A stretch of DNA of 64,000 nt from assembly GCF_011766325.1 (NCBI RefSeq), contig NZ_BLLG01000003.1, positions 434,001 through 498,000 of the forward strand, in the 5' to 3' direction. This DNA comes from Streptomyces pacificus. Its GTDB lineage: Bacteria; Actinomycetota; Actinomycetes; Streptomycetales; Streptomycetaceae. The notes beneath the pieces were generated by a model. The model worked only from the letters and a program-made list of their open reading frames with translations. It ran no database searches and was not told where the DNA came from. Below are positions 37,914 through 47,044 of this stretch, one piece after another (positions within the stretch are counted from its first letter, which is position 1; the number at the start of each line of letters is the position of its first letter). Position numbers and translations under genes: made by a program.

Positions 37914-38804
37914 TCACCTCACCGGCGTGAAGTCCCGCGCGCCGATGAACGTCGGACGCGGCACCGGCGCTGCGAACGGCTCCCGCGCGGCGTTCTCCAC
38001 GCTGTTGAACACGATGAAGACATTGCTGCGCGCGTACGGGGTGATGTTGTCCCCGGAACCGTGCATCGCGTTGCAGTCGAACCAGGTCGCCGAGCCGGCC
38101 CTGCCGGTGAACAGCCGGATGCCGTGCCGGTCCGCGAACGCGGTCAGCGCTCCGTCCGACGGGGTGCCGGCGTCCTGCATCTGCAGCGACTTCTTGTAGT
38201 TGTCCTCGGGAGTCTCGCCGGCGCAGCCGAGGAACGTCTTGTGCGAGCCGGGCATGATCATCAGCCCGCCGTTGGTGTCGTAGTTCTCGGTGAGGGCGAT
38301 CGACACCGACACGGTCCGCATGTGCGGCAGCCCGTCCTCGGCGTGCCACGTCTCGAAGTCCGAGTGCCAGTAGAAGCCCGAGGCCCCGAACCCGGGCTTG
38401 ACGTTGATCCGCGACTGGTGGACGTAGACGTCCGAGCCGAGGATCTGCCGCGCCCGGCCCACGACGCGCTCGTCCCGTACCAGGGCCCCGAAGACCTCAC
38501 TGATCTTGTGGACCTCGAACACCGAGCGGACCGACTGCGACTTCGGCTCGACGATCGAGCGCTCGTCGGCGCGGATCAGCGGGTCGTCGACCAGCCGGTC
38601 CAGCTCCGCGCGGTAGATCTCCACCTCGGCCGGGGTGAGCAGCTCGGGCATGGCGAGGAAGCCGTCGTGCTCGTATCCCTGGAGGTCGGCCGCGGAGATC
38701 GGGCCCGGCGTTGCGGGCGCCGACCACACCACCGGGTCCTGGCGGGGGACGGCGGTCTCGGTGGCGCCGCGGGTCGGGTAGAGGTCGGTGATCGCGGTGG
38801 TCAT
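37914..38804 (-). CDS. ectD: ectoine hydroxylase
   Basis: 296 aa. A non-heme Fe(II)/2-oxoglutarate dioxygenase converting ectoine to 5-hydroxyectoine. The iron ligands are visible as H-x-D in FYWHSDFETWH and the distal His in the NAMHGSGDN segment, together with GGLMIMPGSHK and the 2-oxoglutarate arginine region further on. It starts 2 bp after the ectC stop, at the end of ectABCD. The product protects against osmotic and thermal stress. Confidence 0.96.
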   Translation of the reverse strand: MTTAITDLYPTRGATETAVPRQDPVVWSAPATPGPISAADLQGYEHDGFLAMPELLTPAEVEIYRAELDRLVDDPLIRADERSIVEPKSQSVRSVFEVHKISEVFGALVRDERVVGRARQILGSDVYVHQSRINVKPGFGASGFYWHSDFETWHAEDGLPHMRTVSVSIALTENYDTNGGLMIMPGSHKTFLGCAGETPEDNYKKSLQMQDAGTPSDGALTAFADRHGIRLFTGRAGSATWFDCNAMHGSGDNITPYARSNVFIVFNSVENAAREPFAAPVPRPTFIGARDFTPVR

Positions 38805-38806
38805 GG

Positions 38807-39235
38807 TCAGCCCTCCTCGGTGTGCTGGTGGTTCCCCCCGGCCTCGGGTTCCGGGGCGGGGTAGGTGCCGTTCTCGTCGTGGTCCTCCCGTCCGGTGACG
38901 GGCGGGTTGAAGACGCAGACGCAGCGGAAGTCCGTCTTGGGACGCAGCGTGTGGCGCTCGTGGCCGTCCAGCAGGTACATCGTGCCGGGCCTGATCCAGT
39001 GCGCCTCACCGGTCTCGTCGTTCGTCAGCTCGGCCTCGCCCTCCACGCAGAGCACGGCCTCGATGTGGTTCGCGTACCACATCGACGTCTCCGTGCCCGC
39101 GTACAGCACGGTCTCGTGGAGGGAGAAGCCCGCCCGCTCCTTGGCGAGCACGATCCGCTTGCTCTCCCAGGTGCCGGACTTCGAACGGACGTGCCGGTCG
39201 GTGTTCTCGATGTCCTTGAGCGATCGGACGATCAC
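38807..39235 (-). CDS. ectC: L-ectoine synthase
   Basis: 142 aa, GTG start at 39235. A cupin that cyclises N-gamma-acetyl-diaminobutyrate to ectoine. [18 protein letters not shown], the [18 protein letters not shown] cupin strand and [16 protein letters not shown] are diagnostic. The C-terminal ~25 residues are acidic and His-rich (EDHDENGTY.., NHQHTEEG). Middle gene of ectABCD. Confidence 0.96.
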   Translation of the reverse strand: MIVRSLKDIENTDRHVRSKSGTWESKRIVLAKERAGFSLHETVLYAGTETSMWYANHIEAVLCVEGEAELTNDETGEAHWIRPGTMYLLDGHERHTLRPKTDFRCVCVFNPPVTGREDHDENGTYPAPEPEAGGNHQHTEEG

Positions 39236-39298
39236 GGTGTTCTCAGAACCTTTCTTTTCTCGCCGTACGGGGGGTGGGTCGGGGTGCCGCGGGGGGCG

Positions 39299-40567
39299 TC
39301 AGGCGGTCTCGCGGACGGCGCGGGCCAGAGTGCGCAGGCCCTCGTCCAGTTCGTCGGGCGTCACGGTGAGCGGCGGCAGCAGCTTCACCACCTCGCTCTC
39401 CGGGCCGGAGGTCTCCAGCAGCAGGCCCAGCTCGAAGGCGCGCGCGCAGACCGCCGACGCACGGCTCTTGTCGGCGAACTCCAGGCCCCAGACCAGACCG
39501 CGGCCGCGGTAGTGGGCGCCGAGGGCGGAGTTCTCGTCGCAGATGCCCAGGAGGGCCTGCTCGACCTGCTCGCCGCGGGCCAGGGTCTGCTTCTCCATCT
39601 GCCCGTCGGCCCAGTAGGCGTCCAGCGCGGCGGCCGCCGTGACGAAGGCGGGGTTGTTGCCGCGGAAGGTGCCGTTGTGCTCGCCCGGCTCCCAGACGTC
39701 CAGCTCCGGGTTGAACAGGCAGAGGGACATGGGCAGGCCGTAGCCGCTGATGGACTTCGACAGGGTGACGATGTCCGGGGCGATGCCCGCCTCCTCGAAG
39801 GAGAAGAAGGCGCCGGTGCGGCCGCAGCCCATCTGGATGTCGTCGACGATGAGCAGCATGTCCTGACGCCGGCACAGGTCGGCCAGCGCCCGCAGCCACT
39901 CGGGGCGGGCGACGTTGATGCCGCCCTCGCCCTGCACGGTCTCGACGATGACCGCGGCGGGCTTGTTCAGCCCGGACCCCTGGTCCTCGAGCAGGCGCTC
40001 GAACCAGAGGAAGTCCTGGACCTGGCCGTCCAGGTAGTTGTCGAACGGCATCGGGGTGCCGTGGACCAGCGGGATGCCGGCACCGGCGCGTTTGAAGGCG
40101 TTGCCGGTCACCGCGAGGGAGCCGAGCGACATCCCGTGGAAGGCGTTGGTGAAGGAGACGATCGACTCGCGGCCCTTCACCTTGCGGGCCAGCTTCAGCG
40201 CGGCCTCGACGGCGTTGGTGCCGGTCGGGCCGGGGAACATGACCTTGTAGGGCAGGTCACGCGGCCGCAGTACGGCGTTCTGGAAGCTCTCCAGGAAGGC
40301 GCGCTTGGCGGTCGTCGCCATGTCCAGGCCGTGGGTGATGCCGTCGCGTTCCAGGTAGTCGAGCAGCGCGCGTTTGAGTACGGGGTTGTTGTGGCCGTAG
40401 TTGAGCGATCCTGCGCCGGCGAAGAAGTCGAGATAGGTGTGGCCGTCCTCGTCGGTGAGGCGGGCGCCCTGCGCGCGGTCGAACACGGCGGGCCAACCGC
40501 GGCAGTAGCTGCGCACCTCCGACTCCAGGGTCTCGAAGACACTCAGGGCGGGCGGGGTGATGGTCAC
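39299..40567 (-). CDS. ectB: diaminobutyrate-2-oxoglutarate transaminase
   Basis: 422 aa, GTG start with AGGAG ten bases upstream. A class III PLP aminotransferase making L-2,4-diaminobutyrate from aspartate semialdehyde, the first step of ectoine synthesis. GPTGTNAVEAALKLAR, DDIQMGCGRTGAFFSFE and the PLP lysine in TLSKSISGYGLP are visible. 63 bp before ectC and 142 bp after ectA. Confidence 0.96.
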   Translation of the reverse strand: MTITPPALSVFETLESEVRSYCRGWPAVFDRAQGARLTDEDGHTYLDFFAGAGSLNYGHNNPVLKRALLDYLERDGITHGLDMATTAKRAFLESFQNAVLRPRDLPYKVMFPGPTGTNAVEAALKLARKVKGRESIVSFTNAFHGMSLGSLAVTGNAFKRAGAGIPLVHGTPMPFDNYLDGQVQDFLWFERLLEDQGSGLNKPAAVIVETVQGEGGINVARPEWLRALADLCRRQDMLLIVDDIQMGCGRTGAFFSFEEAGIAPDIVTLSKSISGYGLPMSLCLFNPELDVWEPGEHNGTFRGNNPAFVTAAAALDAYWADGQMEKQTLARGEQVEQALLGICDENSALGAHYRGRGLVWGLEFADKSRASAVCARAFELGLLLETSGPESEVVKLLPPLTVTPDELDEGLRTLARAVRETA

Positions 40568-40709
40568 AGCGTGTCACTCCTGATGTGGGGTCGGACGGAG
40601 CTGGGATGCGGGTCGTGCGGGGGTGTGCGGGCGTGCCGGGGCGGCCCGGCGCCGGAACAACAGGTCCGGGTCCGGGGCACGGGACACGGGACCGGCTGGT
40701 CCACCGGCC

Positions 40710-41252
40710 TCAGTCGCCGCCGGGGGCGGCGGTTCCGCCGGAGGCGCCGGGTCCGATGGGTGGTCCGATGGGTCCGATGCGGTACAGCACCTCGGGCTGG
40801 TGTCCCCCGTCGGGGAAGAGCCCTCCGTCGAACAGGACCTCGCGGTCCAGCGACGCGCCGTGCCGGGCCGCATACGAGGTGAACAGGCGGTCGGAGGCGG
40901 TGTTGTCCGGGGTGACGGTCGTCTCGATCGCGCGGATGCCGCGCGGGGCGACCCGGTGGGTGAGTGCGTCGAGGAGCGTGCCGGCCAGTCCGCGGCCGCG
41001 GTGCCCGCCGTCGACGGCGACCTGCCAGACGACCAGCACGTCCGGGCGCTCGGGCCGGACGTAACCGGTGACGAAGGCGATCGGCTCGCCGTCCGGGCCG
41101 CGGGCCACCACGGAGGTCGCGGCGAAATCGCGGCACCACAGCAGATAGCTGTACGAGGAGTTGAGGTCCAGGACCTCGGAGTCGCGGGCTATACGCCAGA
41201 TGGCGGCTCCGTCCTCCACGCTCGGGCTGTCGATGCTCAGTGCGGTGGTCAT
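40710..41252 (-). CDS. ectA: L-2,4-diaminobutyrate acetyltransferase
   Basis: 180 aa, a GNAT acetyltransferase forming N-gamma-acetyl-diaminobutyrate. The acetyl-CoA loop GHRGRGLAG is near residues 82-90; LDLNSSYSYLLWCRDF is characteristic of EctA. First gene of the operon. Upstream (minus strand) TAAATT lies eight bases before the ATG and there is no Shine-Dalgarno sequence, so it may be leaderless. A low-GC region precedes it. The operon is expected to respond to salt stress. Confidence 0.95.
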   Translation of the reverse strand: MTTALSIDSPSVEDGAAIWRIARDSEVLDLNSSYSYLLWCRDFAATSVVARGPDGEPIAFVTGYVRPERPDVLVVWQVAVDGGHRGRGLAGTLLDALTHRVAPRGIRAIETTVTPDNTASDRLFTSYAARHGASLDREVLFDGGLFPDGGHQPEVLYRIGPIGPPIGPGASGGTAAPGGD

Positions 41253-41988
41253 GCGGATTCAATTTACCGAGCAAATTCATAAAATGCATCGTGGGGAGGG
41301 GTTGGCGAGTCTTGCCCGATGTGTTATCGCGCGAGCGCGCACCCTGGCGTGAGCCTGGGGTGAATTATCCCTTTTGGCCGGGATTTATCGGACAGAACGC
41401 CGTTTGTGTGGTGTCCGTCACACTGGCGAGAGGCTCGTGGAATGACTCTCGGGCCTCGCGGGAATCGATGCGTTTAGGGCCCGGGAAAGCGGGCAGACGA
41501 ACACAGGGAGCAGCTCTTGGAAAAGGTGCTCACGGAATTCTCTTATTAATGCTCTGTTTGTTTTTCGGTGTGGCTGGGAGAATGGGTTCTGTCGGGATTC
41601 GGGGAGTGCGGCAAAGCGCGCCCACACAGCCCCGCCGGCATCCGCGGTGGAGAACGGCACCGCGGGAGCCGCGGTGGCCCACGCGTTCCAGGGGGCCCCG
41701 GGGTCTTGCGGCTCTCGGACCTCTCCGCGGCCCCGGGCCCTGCTGCGCCCCCAGGGTCTTCGGGGTTCACGGGGGCCCCGGGGTTCACGGGGTTCCGCCG
41801 CCCTCCGGCCGCCTCGGGCCCCGGGCTCCCGAGGCCCTCGCCGGGCCGCCGCGAGCGGGCGGGCCCGGGTGTCTCCTGCGTACCCTGCGCACCCTGCGAA
41901 CTGGGTGTCCGGCCCCCGCGCCCCCGGCCGTGCCGGGTGCCACCGGTCGCGGGACGGGCCCCGGAGAGGGGCTCGTAGAGTGCCCCCC
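41253..41988. other. long divergent region upstream of ectA, partly low GC
   Basis: 736 bp without a supported gene. 41253-41600 has several AT-rich blocks unusual for this genome (for example TTCTCTTATTAATGC near 41540 and GTTTGTTTTTCGG near 41558), fitting a promoter/regulatory region for the osmotically induced ect operon. 41640-41940 is GC-rich with repeated GGGGTTCACGG words near 41760-41795. TAGAGT at 41976-41981 lies seven bases before the amidohydrolase ATG, a probable -10 of a leaderless transcript. Confidence 0.5.
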
Positions 41989-43077
41989 ATGAGCGATCAC
42001 GCGGTGCTGCATGTGAAGGGGCGGGTACTCGTCGGGCCGGACGACGTGCGGGACGAACTGTGGGTGGTCGGCGGGCGCGTCGCCTACCGGCGCCCGGCCG
42101 CCGGGGACGTCCGCACCGTCCGGGGCTGGGTGCTGCCCGGTCTGGTCGACGCGCACTGCCACGTCGGGCTCGACCGGCACGGCGCGGTGGACGAGGCGAC
42201 CAGCGAGAAGCAGGCGCTGACCGACCGCGACGCGGGCACCCTGCTCATCCGCGACGCCGGATCCGCCGCCGACACCCGCTGGATCGACGACCGCGAGGAC
42301 CTGCCGAGGATCATCCGCGCCGGGCGCCACATCGCGCGCACCCGCCGCTATATCCGCAACTACGCCCACGAGATCGAGCCGGAGGACCTCGTCGCCTATG
42401 TGGGGCGCGAGGCCCGGTGCGGCGACGGCTGGGTCAAACTCGTCGGCGACTGGATCGACCGGGAGGTGGGCGACCTCACCGCCTGCTGGCCGCGCGGCGC
42501 GGTCGAGGCCGCCATCGCCGAGGCGCACCGCCTGGGCGCGAGGGTCACCGCGCACTGCTTCGCCGAGGACTCGCTGCGCGACCTCGTCGAGGCGGGCATC
42601 GACTGCATCGAGCACGCCACCGGACTGACCGAGGACCTGATCCCGCTGTTCGCCGAGCGCGGCGTGGCCATCGTCCCGACGCTGGTCAACATCGCCACCT
42701 TCCCGCAGCTCGCGGCCGGTGGCGAGAGCAGGTTCCCGCGCTGGTCGGACCATATGCGACGGCTCCACGAGCGCCGTTACGACACCGTCCGCTCGGCCTG
42801 GGACGCGGGCATCCCGGTCTATGTCGGCACCGACGCCGGCGGTTCCCTGCCGCACGGGCTGGTGGCCGCCGAGGTCGCCGAACTGGTCAAGGCCGGGCTC
42901 CCGGTGGCCGACGCGCTCGCCGCGACGACCTGGGGCGCACGGGCCTGGCTGGGGCGGCCGGGCCTGGAGGAAGGCGCCCCCGCGGATCTGGTCGTGTACG
43001 AGAGCGACCCGAGGGCGGACGTACGGGTGCTGGCGGCGCCGAGTGCGGTGGTCCTGCGGGGGCGTGTCGTCGGCTGA
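41989..43077 (+). CDS. amidohydrolase family protein
   Basis: 362 aa from ATG 41989. A metal-dependent hydrolase with the TIM-barrel amidohydrolase pattern: metal-binding VDAHCHVGL, the lysine region WVKLVGDW, TAHCFAED and EHATGL histidines, and the late aspartate in VGTDAGGSLPHG. The final region APADLVVYESDP is typical of imidazolonepropionase/dihydroorotase-type enzymes. Substrate not identifiable. It lies between the ect and cob clusters, convergent with cobC. Confidence 0.88.
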   Translation: MSDHAVLHVKGRVLVGPDDVRDELWVVGGRVAYRRPAAGDVRTVRGWVLPGLVDAHCHVGLDRHGAVDEATSEKQALTDRDAGTLLIRDAGSAADTRWIDDREDLPRIIRAGRHIARTRRYIRNYAHEIEPEDLVAYVGREARCGDGWVKLVGDWIDREVGDLTACWPRGAVEAAIAEAHRLGARVTAHCFAEDSLRDLVEAGIDCIEHATGLTEDLIPLFAERGVAIVPTLVNIATFPQLAAGGESRFPRWSDHMRRLHERRYDTVRSAWDAGIPVYVGTDAGGSLPHGLVAAEVAELVKAGLPVADALAATTWGARAWLGRPGLEEGAPADLVVYESDPRADVRVLAAPSAVVLRGRVVG

Positions 43078-43286
43078 CGGGCCGTGCCGCGGACCGGGGG
43101 CCGGGCGTGCGGGCCCCGGGAGGCCCGCGCCGCGGTCGGCGCCGGCGGCACGACGGGTGCCACCGCGGGTGTCACCGCGGGCGTCACGGTCCGCGCCACC
43201 CGGCGGCGACGCCGCATCCCGCTCGGGGGCACGCTCCGCAGGCGACCGCCCCGCGCCTTCACGTCCGCCGCACCGCCGCGCGGCGG

Positions 43287-44336
43287 CTACGCCCCGACGA
43301 GGGCGAGTGCCTGGTCGAGTGCCTGGAGGAAGCGGTTCGTCGTGGCGCGGTCGCGCACCGCGAGCCGCAGCCAGTCGCGGTCCAGCCCCGGGAAGGTGTC
43401 CCCGCGCCGGGCCGCGAAGCCGAGTGCCCGCAGCCGTTCGCGCACCTCGTCCGCGCGGCCGATGCGGACGAGGACGAACGGGCCCGCCGCCGGCACCGCC
43501 CGTACCTCGTCGAACTCCGCCAGGCCGGCGAGCAGATGCGCCCGGTCCGCCGCGATCAGGTCGGCCGCCCGGGCGGCCTCCGCGAGCGCCCGCGGCGACA
43601 TGCACGCCTCGGCCGCGGCGAGCGCGGGGGTCCCCACCGGCCAGAGCGGCTGGGCCCGTTCGAGCCGGGCGACCGTGCCGGGCTCGGCCAGGACGTAGCC
43701 GATGCGCAGCCCCGCGAGGCCCCAGGTCTTGGTGAGGCTGCGGACCACGACGAGCCCGGGCACATCGGTGCGCGGGGCGAGGGTCTCCGGTTCGCCGGGA
43801 ACCGCGTCCATGAACGCCTCGTCGACGACCAGGATGCGCCCGGGCCGGGCGAGCCGGGCCAGTTCGGCGGCCGGGTGGAGGACCGATGTCGGGTTGGTGG
43901 GATTGCCGACGACGACCAGGTCCGCGGACTCGGGCACGGCGGCCGCATCCAGCCGGAATCCCTCCTCCGCGCGCAGCACGACCCGCCCCACCTCGTACCC
44001 CGCGTCCCGCAGCGCCGCCTCGGGCTCCGTGAACTGGGGGTGCACCACCACCGGACGGCTCACCCGCAGGGCCCGCGCGATCAGTACGAAGGCCTCCGCA
44101 GCGCCCGCGGTCAGCAGCACCCGCCGCACGGGTACCCCGTGCCGCGCCGCGACCGCCGCCCGTGCCGCACGGCCGTCCGGATAGGCGGCGAGCGACGCCA
44201 GGGACGCCGCGATGCGCTCCCGCAGCCACACCGGAGGGGTGCCGGTGCGGACGTTGACCGCGAGATCGGTCAGTCCGCCCTCGCGGACCTCCGCGTCGCC
44301 GTGGTGCCGCAGATCGTGGAAGCCGGCGTCGCTCAC
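43287..44336 (-). CDS. cobC: CobC-like aminotransferase (L-threonine-phosphate decarboxylase type)
   Basis: 349 aa, GTG start. A class I/II PLP enzyme: NPTNPTSVLHP, VVDEAFMDAVPGE and the PLP lysine in RSLTKTWGLAGLRIGY. In cobalamin synthesis CobC/CobD enzymes make the aminopropanol-phosphate linker; its position at the end of the cob cluster supports this. Rv2231c-like proteins of the same type are annotated cobC. About 220 bp separate it from the upstream gene, including a GGC/GGT microsatellite. Confidence 0.82.
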   Translation of the reverse strand: MSDAGFHDLRHHGDAEVREGGLTDLAVNVRTGTPPVWLRERIAASLASLAAYPDGRAARAAVAARHGVPVRRVLLTAGAAEAFVLIARALRVSRPVVVHPQFTEPEAALRDAGYEVGRVVLRAEEGFRLDAAAVPESADLVVVGNPTNPTSVLHPAAELARLARPGRILVVDEAFMDAVPGEPETLAPRTDVPGLVVVRSLTKTWGLAGLRIGYVLAEPGTVARLERAQPLWPVGTPALAAAEACMSPRALAEAARAADLIAADRAHLLAGLAEFDEVRAVPAAGPFVLVRIGRADEVRERLRALGFAARRGDTFPGLDRDWLRLAVRDRATTNRFLQALDQALALVGA

Positions 44337-44471
44337 GGTCGTCCCGCCAGGGCCGGAACCGGTGGGGCGGCGGCCCGCCGATGGCGGTCGGCGACCGGAC
44401 CGGCCGACTCGTCGGGGAGGCCGTCCGCGGCGATGAGCGGTGCGGGCGGGGGAGTCAACTGTTCTCCTTGC

Positions 44472-44508
44472 GGTAGTGGCGGTGGTGGCGGCGGCGGCGG
44501 TGGTGGCG
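44472..44508. repeat. GGC/GGT trinucleotide microsatellite
   Basis: A run of GGT and GGC triplets between cobC and the CbiG/CobE gene with two interruptions. On the minus strand it would encode poly-proline in one frame, but no gene is supported in 44337-44555. Confidence 0.85.
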
Positions 44509-44555
44509 ACGCCGCCGGTGCTGTCCGGCCGGCCCGCCGTCGTTCGGATCCGGGA

Positions 44556-45041
44556 TCATTCCGGCGCCACCGGCTCCCCGGGCGGCGGGACCGGTGCGGG
44601 AGCCCGGGGCTCCCCGGGCGCCGGGGCCGCCTGCGGAGCCGAAGGATCCGCACGCCGTACGATGGCGCAGGTCACCGCGCCGGGGCGCCCCTGACCGCCG
44701 GATTTCCTCTTCGCCACGACGAGTTCCCCGCCCTCGGCGAGAGCGGCCGCCTCCGCCACCGACCCGGTACCCACCACGACGGCCGCCGCGGAAGGGTTCG
44801 GCACCGGTACCCGGGCGAGCTCCGCGGCCGGGTAGGCCCGCACCGGGACGCCGAGCGCGGCGGCCGCGGCTGCGACACCCGGTTCCCGTGCCTTGGCGGC
44901 CACCGTCGCGAAGGCCACGACCGAATCCGCCGCCGCACCGGCCTCCCGCAGTGCGTCCCGGACCAGACCGAGCACCTCGCCCGCGGGCGCACCGCGGCGC
45001 GCCCCGACCCCCACGACGAACCGGTCCGTGCGTCCTGTCAT
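44556..45041 (-). CDS. cobalamin biosynthesis protein, CbiG C-terminal/CobE-like
   Basis: 161 aa from ATG 45041. Residues ~7-130 match the CobE/CbiG_C fold: RFVVGVGARRGAPAGEVLGLVRDAL, VVAFATVAAKAREPGV, LGVPVRAYPAAELARVPVPNPS and SVAEAAALAEGG. In CbiG this domain helps open the macrocycle lactone in precorrin/cobalt-precorrin processing. The C-terminal ~30 residues are Pro/Ala-rich. A stand-alone C-terminal domain is common in actinobacteria. Confidence 0.85.
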   Translation of the reverse strand: MTGRTDRFVVGVGARRGAPAGEVLGLVRDALREAGAAADSVVAFATVAAKAREPGVAAAAAALGVPVRAYPAAELARVPVPNPSAAAVVVGTGSVAEAAALAEGGELVVAKRKSGGQGRPGAVTCAIVRRADPSAPQAAPAPGEPRAPAPVPPPGEPVAPE

Positions 45042-45507
45042 GGCGTGGCTCCCGGTGTGCCGGGGGCGGGATCGGACGGCAGGTACCCACGGCGGTGCCC
45101 GCCGCGCTCGGCGCGGCCTTCCCGGCGGGCGGCGGTACGGGGCCGGCGGTCGCGCCCGAGGCCGTTCCCCACGACGCCGCTGACGGCCTCCACCCGGGCA
45201 CCGTGACCGGCCCCTACGGGGCCGGGCGCCGCGGGGCCGTCGCCATGCCGTTCGCCGCTGCCCCCCGCCCGGCCGCCTGCGGTGCCCCCACACCGCTGTG
45301 CACGATGCCGCCTCATCTGCTGGGCGGCTGCCCCGGCTTCTTCGGCGCTGCGCCGCTCCGTCCCGCCGCCGTGGAGGCCCTGCCGGAGGTCCCCCGGGCC
45401 CGCCCGGCCCGCCCGGCCGGGTGGACGCCGCCGTGCACGGCCCGGGGCGGGGCCTTCCGCCGGCCGGTGACCGGCCGGGCGGTGTGACGTGCCGGGGCCA
45501 CCGGCGC
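45042..45507. other. gap inside the cob cluster with no supported gene
   Basis: 466 bp between cobB and the CbiG-like gene, the only large gap in an otherwise tightly packed stretch. Open frames here are compositionally random (Arg/Gly/Pro/Ala) in all frames. It may be the scar of a lost cob gene or simply GC-rich filler. Confidence 0.4.
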
Positions 45508-47025
45508 CTATCCCCGCGCTTCCCACGCCGCGCATCCCTCGGCGAAGCGGCGGGCCGCGCCCGGAGCGCCCGCCCAGTGCGTGTGCACATAGCTCGCGTG
45601 CACACCGCCCTGTACGAAGCCCTCGACCCGGGGCTCCGGCTGCCGGAGCCCCCAGGCCGGGGCCGCTCCCGCGCCCGGCTCGATCACGGTGCGGTGGAAC
45701 TCGTGGCCGCGCATCCGGGCCCCGGCCGGGGCCAGCGCGCTGTCGCCCACGGCCACGGCGTCCCGGTAGCCCAGCGTCAGCCGCTCCGTCATCCGGGCGC
45801 CGGCGTCCAGCACCCCGCACATGGGCCTGCCGTCGAGGGAGCGCGCGAGATACAGCAGCCCGGCGCACTCGGCGGCGACGGGCGCCCCCGCACGGGCGAG
45901 TTCGGCGACCGTCTTGCGGAGACGGGAGTTGGCGGACAGCTCCGGGGCGTACACCTCGGGGAAGCCGCCGCCGATGACCAGGCCGGCCGTGCCGGCGGGC
46001 AGTTCCTCGTCGCGCAGCGGGTCGAAGGTGACGACGTCGGCACCGGCCGCCCTCAGCAGCTCCGCGTGCTCGGCGTACGAGAACGTGAACGCGGCGCCCC
46101 CCGCCACGGCGATCACGGTCCGCCGGCCGCCGGCCCCGAGCGGTCTCGGGCCGCCGGCTCGGACGGTCCGCCGGTCCCCGGCCCCCGGGGGCTCCGGGTC
46201 CGGGGCTTGCGCGGACCACCGGCCGGCGGCTTCGGGTGGCCTCAGGCCGCCTCCTCGGGCGGGCCGGCGACTCGGGGCTCCGGCAGCGGGGGGCTCCAGT
46301 GCCGTGCCGGGGTCCCAGGGGTCCCCGGGGAGCGGCGGGGCGCTGCGCGCCAGGGCCAGCAGTGCCGGGAGGTCGCAGCCCGCCCGCACCTGCTCGGCCT
46401 GCGCGCCGACCGCGCCGACGGCCTCCGCCCGCCGCTCGGCGACCGGAACCAGGCCCAGGTGCCGCGACGGCGTCGCCACCGCAGGAGCGCGGCGCAGCAC
46501 CCCCAGCACCGGCACCCCGGACTCCTCCAGGGCATCCCGGAGCAGGGTTTCGTGGCGGTCGGTGGCGACCTTGTTGAGGATCACCCCGCCGAGCCGCACC
46601 TCCGGGTCCCAGGACGCGAATCCGTGCACCAGGGCCGCCACCGAACGGGACTGCGACGAGGCGTCCACGACCAGGACCACCGGTGCCCGCAGCAGCTTGG
46701 CGACCTGGGCCGTGGAGGCCAGCTCACCGGCTCCGGCCGCCCCGTCGTACAGCCCCATCACGCCCTCGACCACCGCCAGGTCGCACCCGCGCGCGCCGTG
46801 TGCGAGCAGCGGGGCGATCAGCTCCGTGCCGCACATGTACGCGTCGAGGTTGCGTCCCGGCCGCCCGGTGGCGAGCGCGTGGTACCCGGGATCGATGTAG
46901 TCGGGCCCCACCTTGTGCGGCGACACGGCGAGGCCGGCGGCCGTGAAGGCCGCCATCAGCCCCGTCGCGACGGTGGTCTTGCCGCTGCCCGAAGCGGGCG
47001 CGGCGATGACGAGTCGCGCTACCAC
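45508..47025 (-). CDS. cobB: cobyrinic acid a,c-diamide synthase
   Basis: 505 aa, GTG start. An ATP- and glutamine-dependent amidase that amidates the a and c side chains. Residues 1-230 are the P-loop domain (PASGSGKTT at 10-18, GPDYIDPGYH, VEGVMGLYDG). Residues ~303-505 are the class I glutaminase-like domain with Cys387 in AAECAGL and GHEFHR. Between them (~232-302) is an unusual ~70-residue Pro/Gly/Arg-rich linker with repeated DRRTV/GRRTV words. It follows cobO after 19 bp. Confidence 0.95.
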   Translation of the reverse strand: MVARLVIAAPASGSGKTTVATGLMAAFTAAGLAVSPHKVGPDYIDPGYHALATGRPGRNLDAYMCGTELIAPLLAHGARGCDLAVVEGVMGLYDGAAGAGELASTAQVAKLLRAPVVLVVDASSQSRSVAALVHGFASWDPEVRLGGVILNKVATDRHETLLRDALEESGVPVLGVLRRAPAVATPSRHLGLVPVAERRAEAVGAVGAQAEQVRAGCDLPALLALARSAPPLPGDPWDPGTALEPPAAGAPSRRPARGGGLRPPEAAGRWSAQAPDPEPPGAGDRRTVRAGGPRPLGAGGRRTVIAVAGGAAFTFSYAEHAELLRAAGADVVTFDPLRDEELPAGTAGLVIGGGFPEVYAPELSANSRLRKTVAELARAGAPVAAECAGLLYLARSLDGRPMCGVLDAGARMTERLTLGYRDAVAVGDSALAPAGARMRGHEFHRTVIEPGAGAAPAWGLRQPEPRVEGFVQGGVHASYVHTHWAGAPGAARRFAEGCAAWEARG

Positions 47026-47044
47026 GTTCTGCCTGCCGACCGCG

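Noticed and set aside
44333-44653. 106-codon minus-strand frame with a poly-proline run
   Set aside because: The proline run comes from the GGC/GGT microsatellite; no recognisable domain, and it overlaps the end of the CbiG-like gene.
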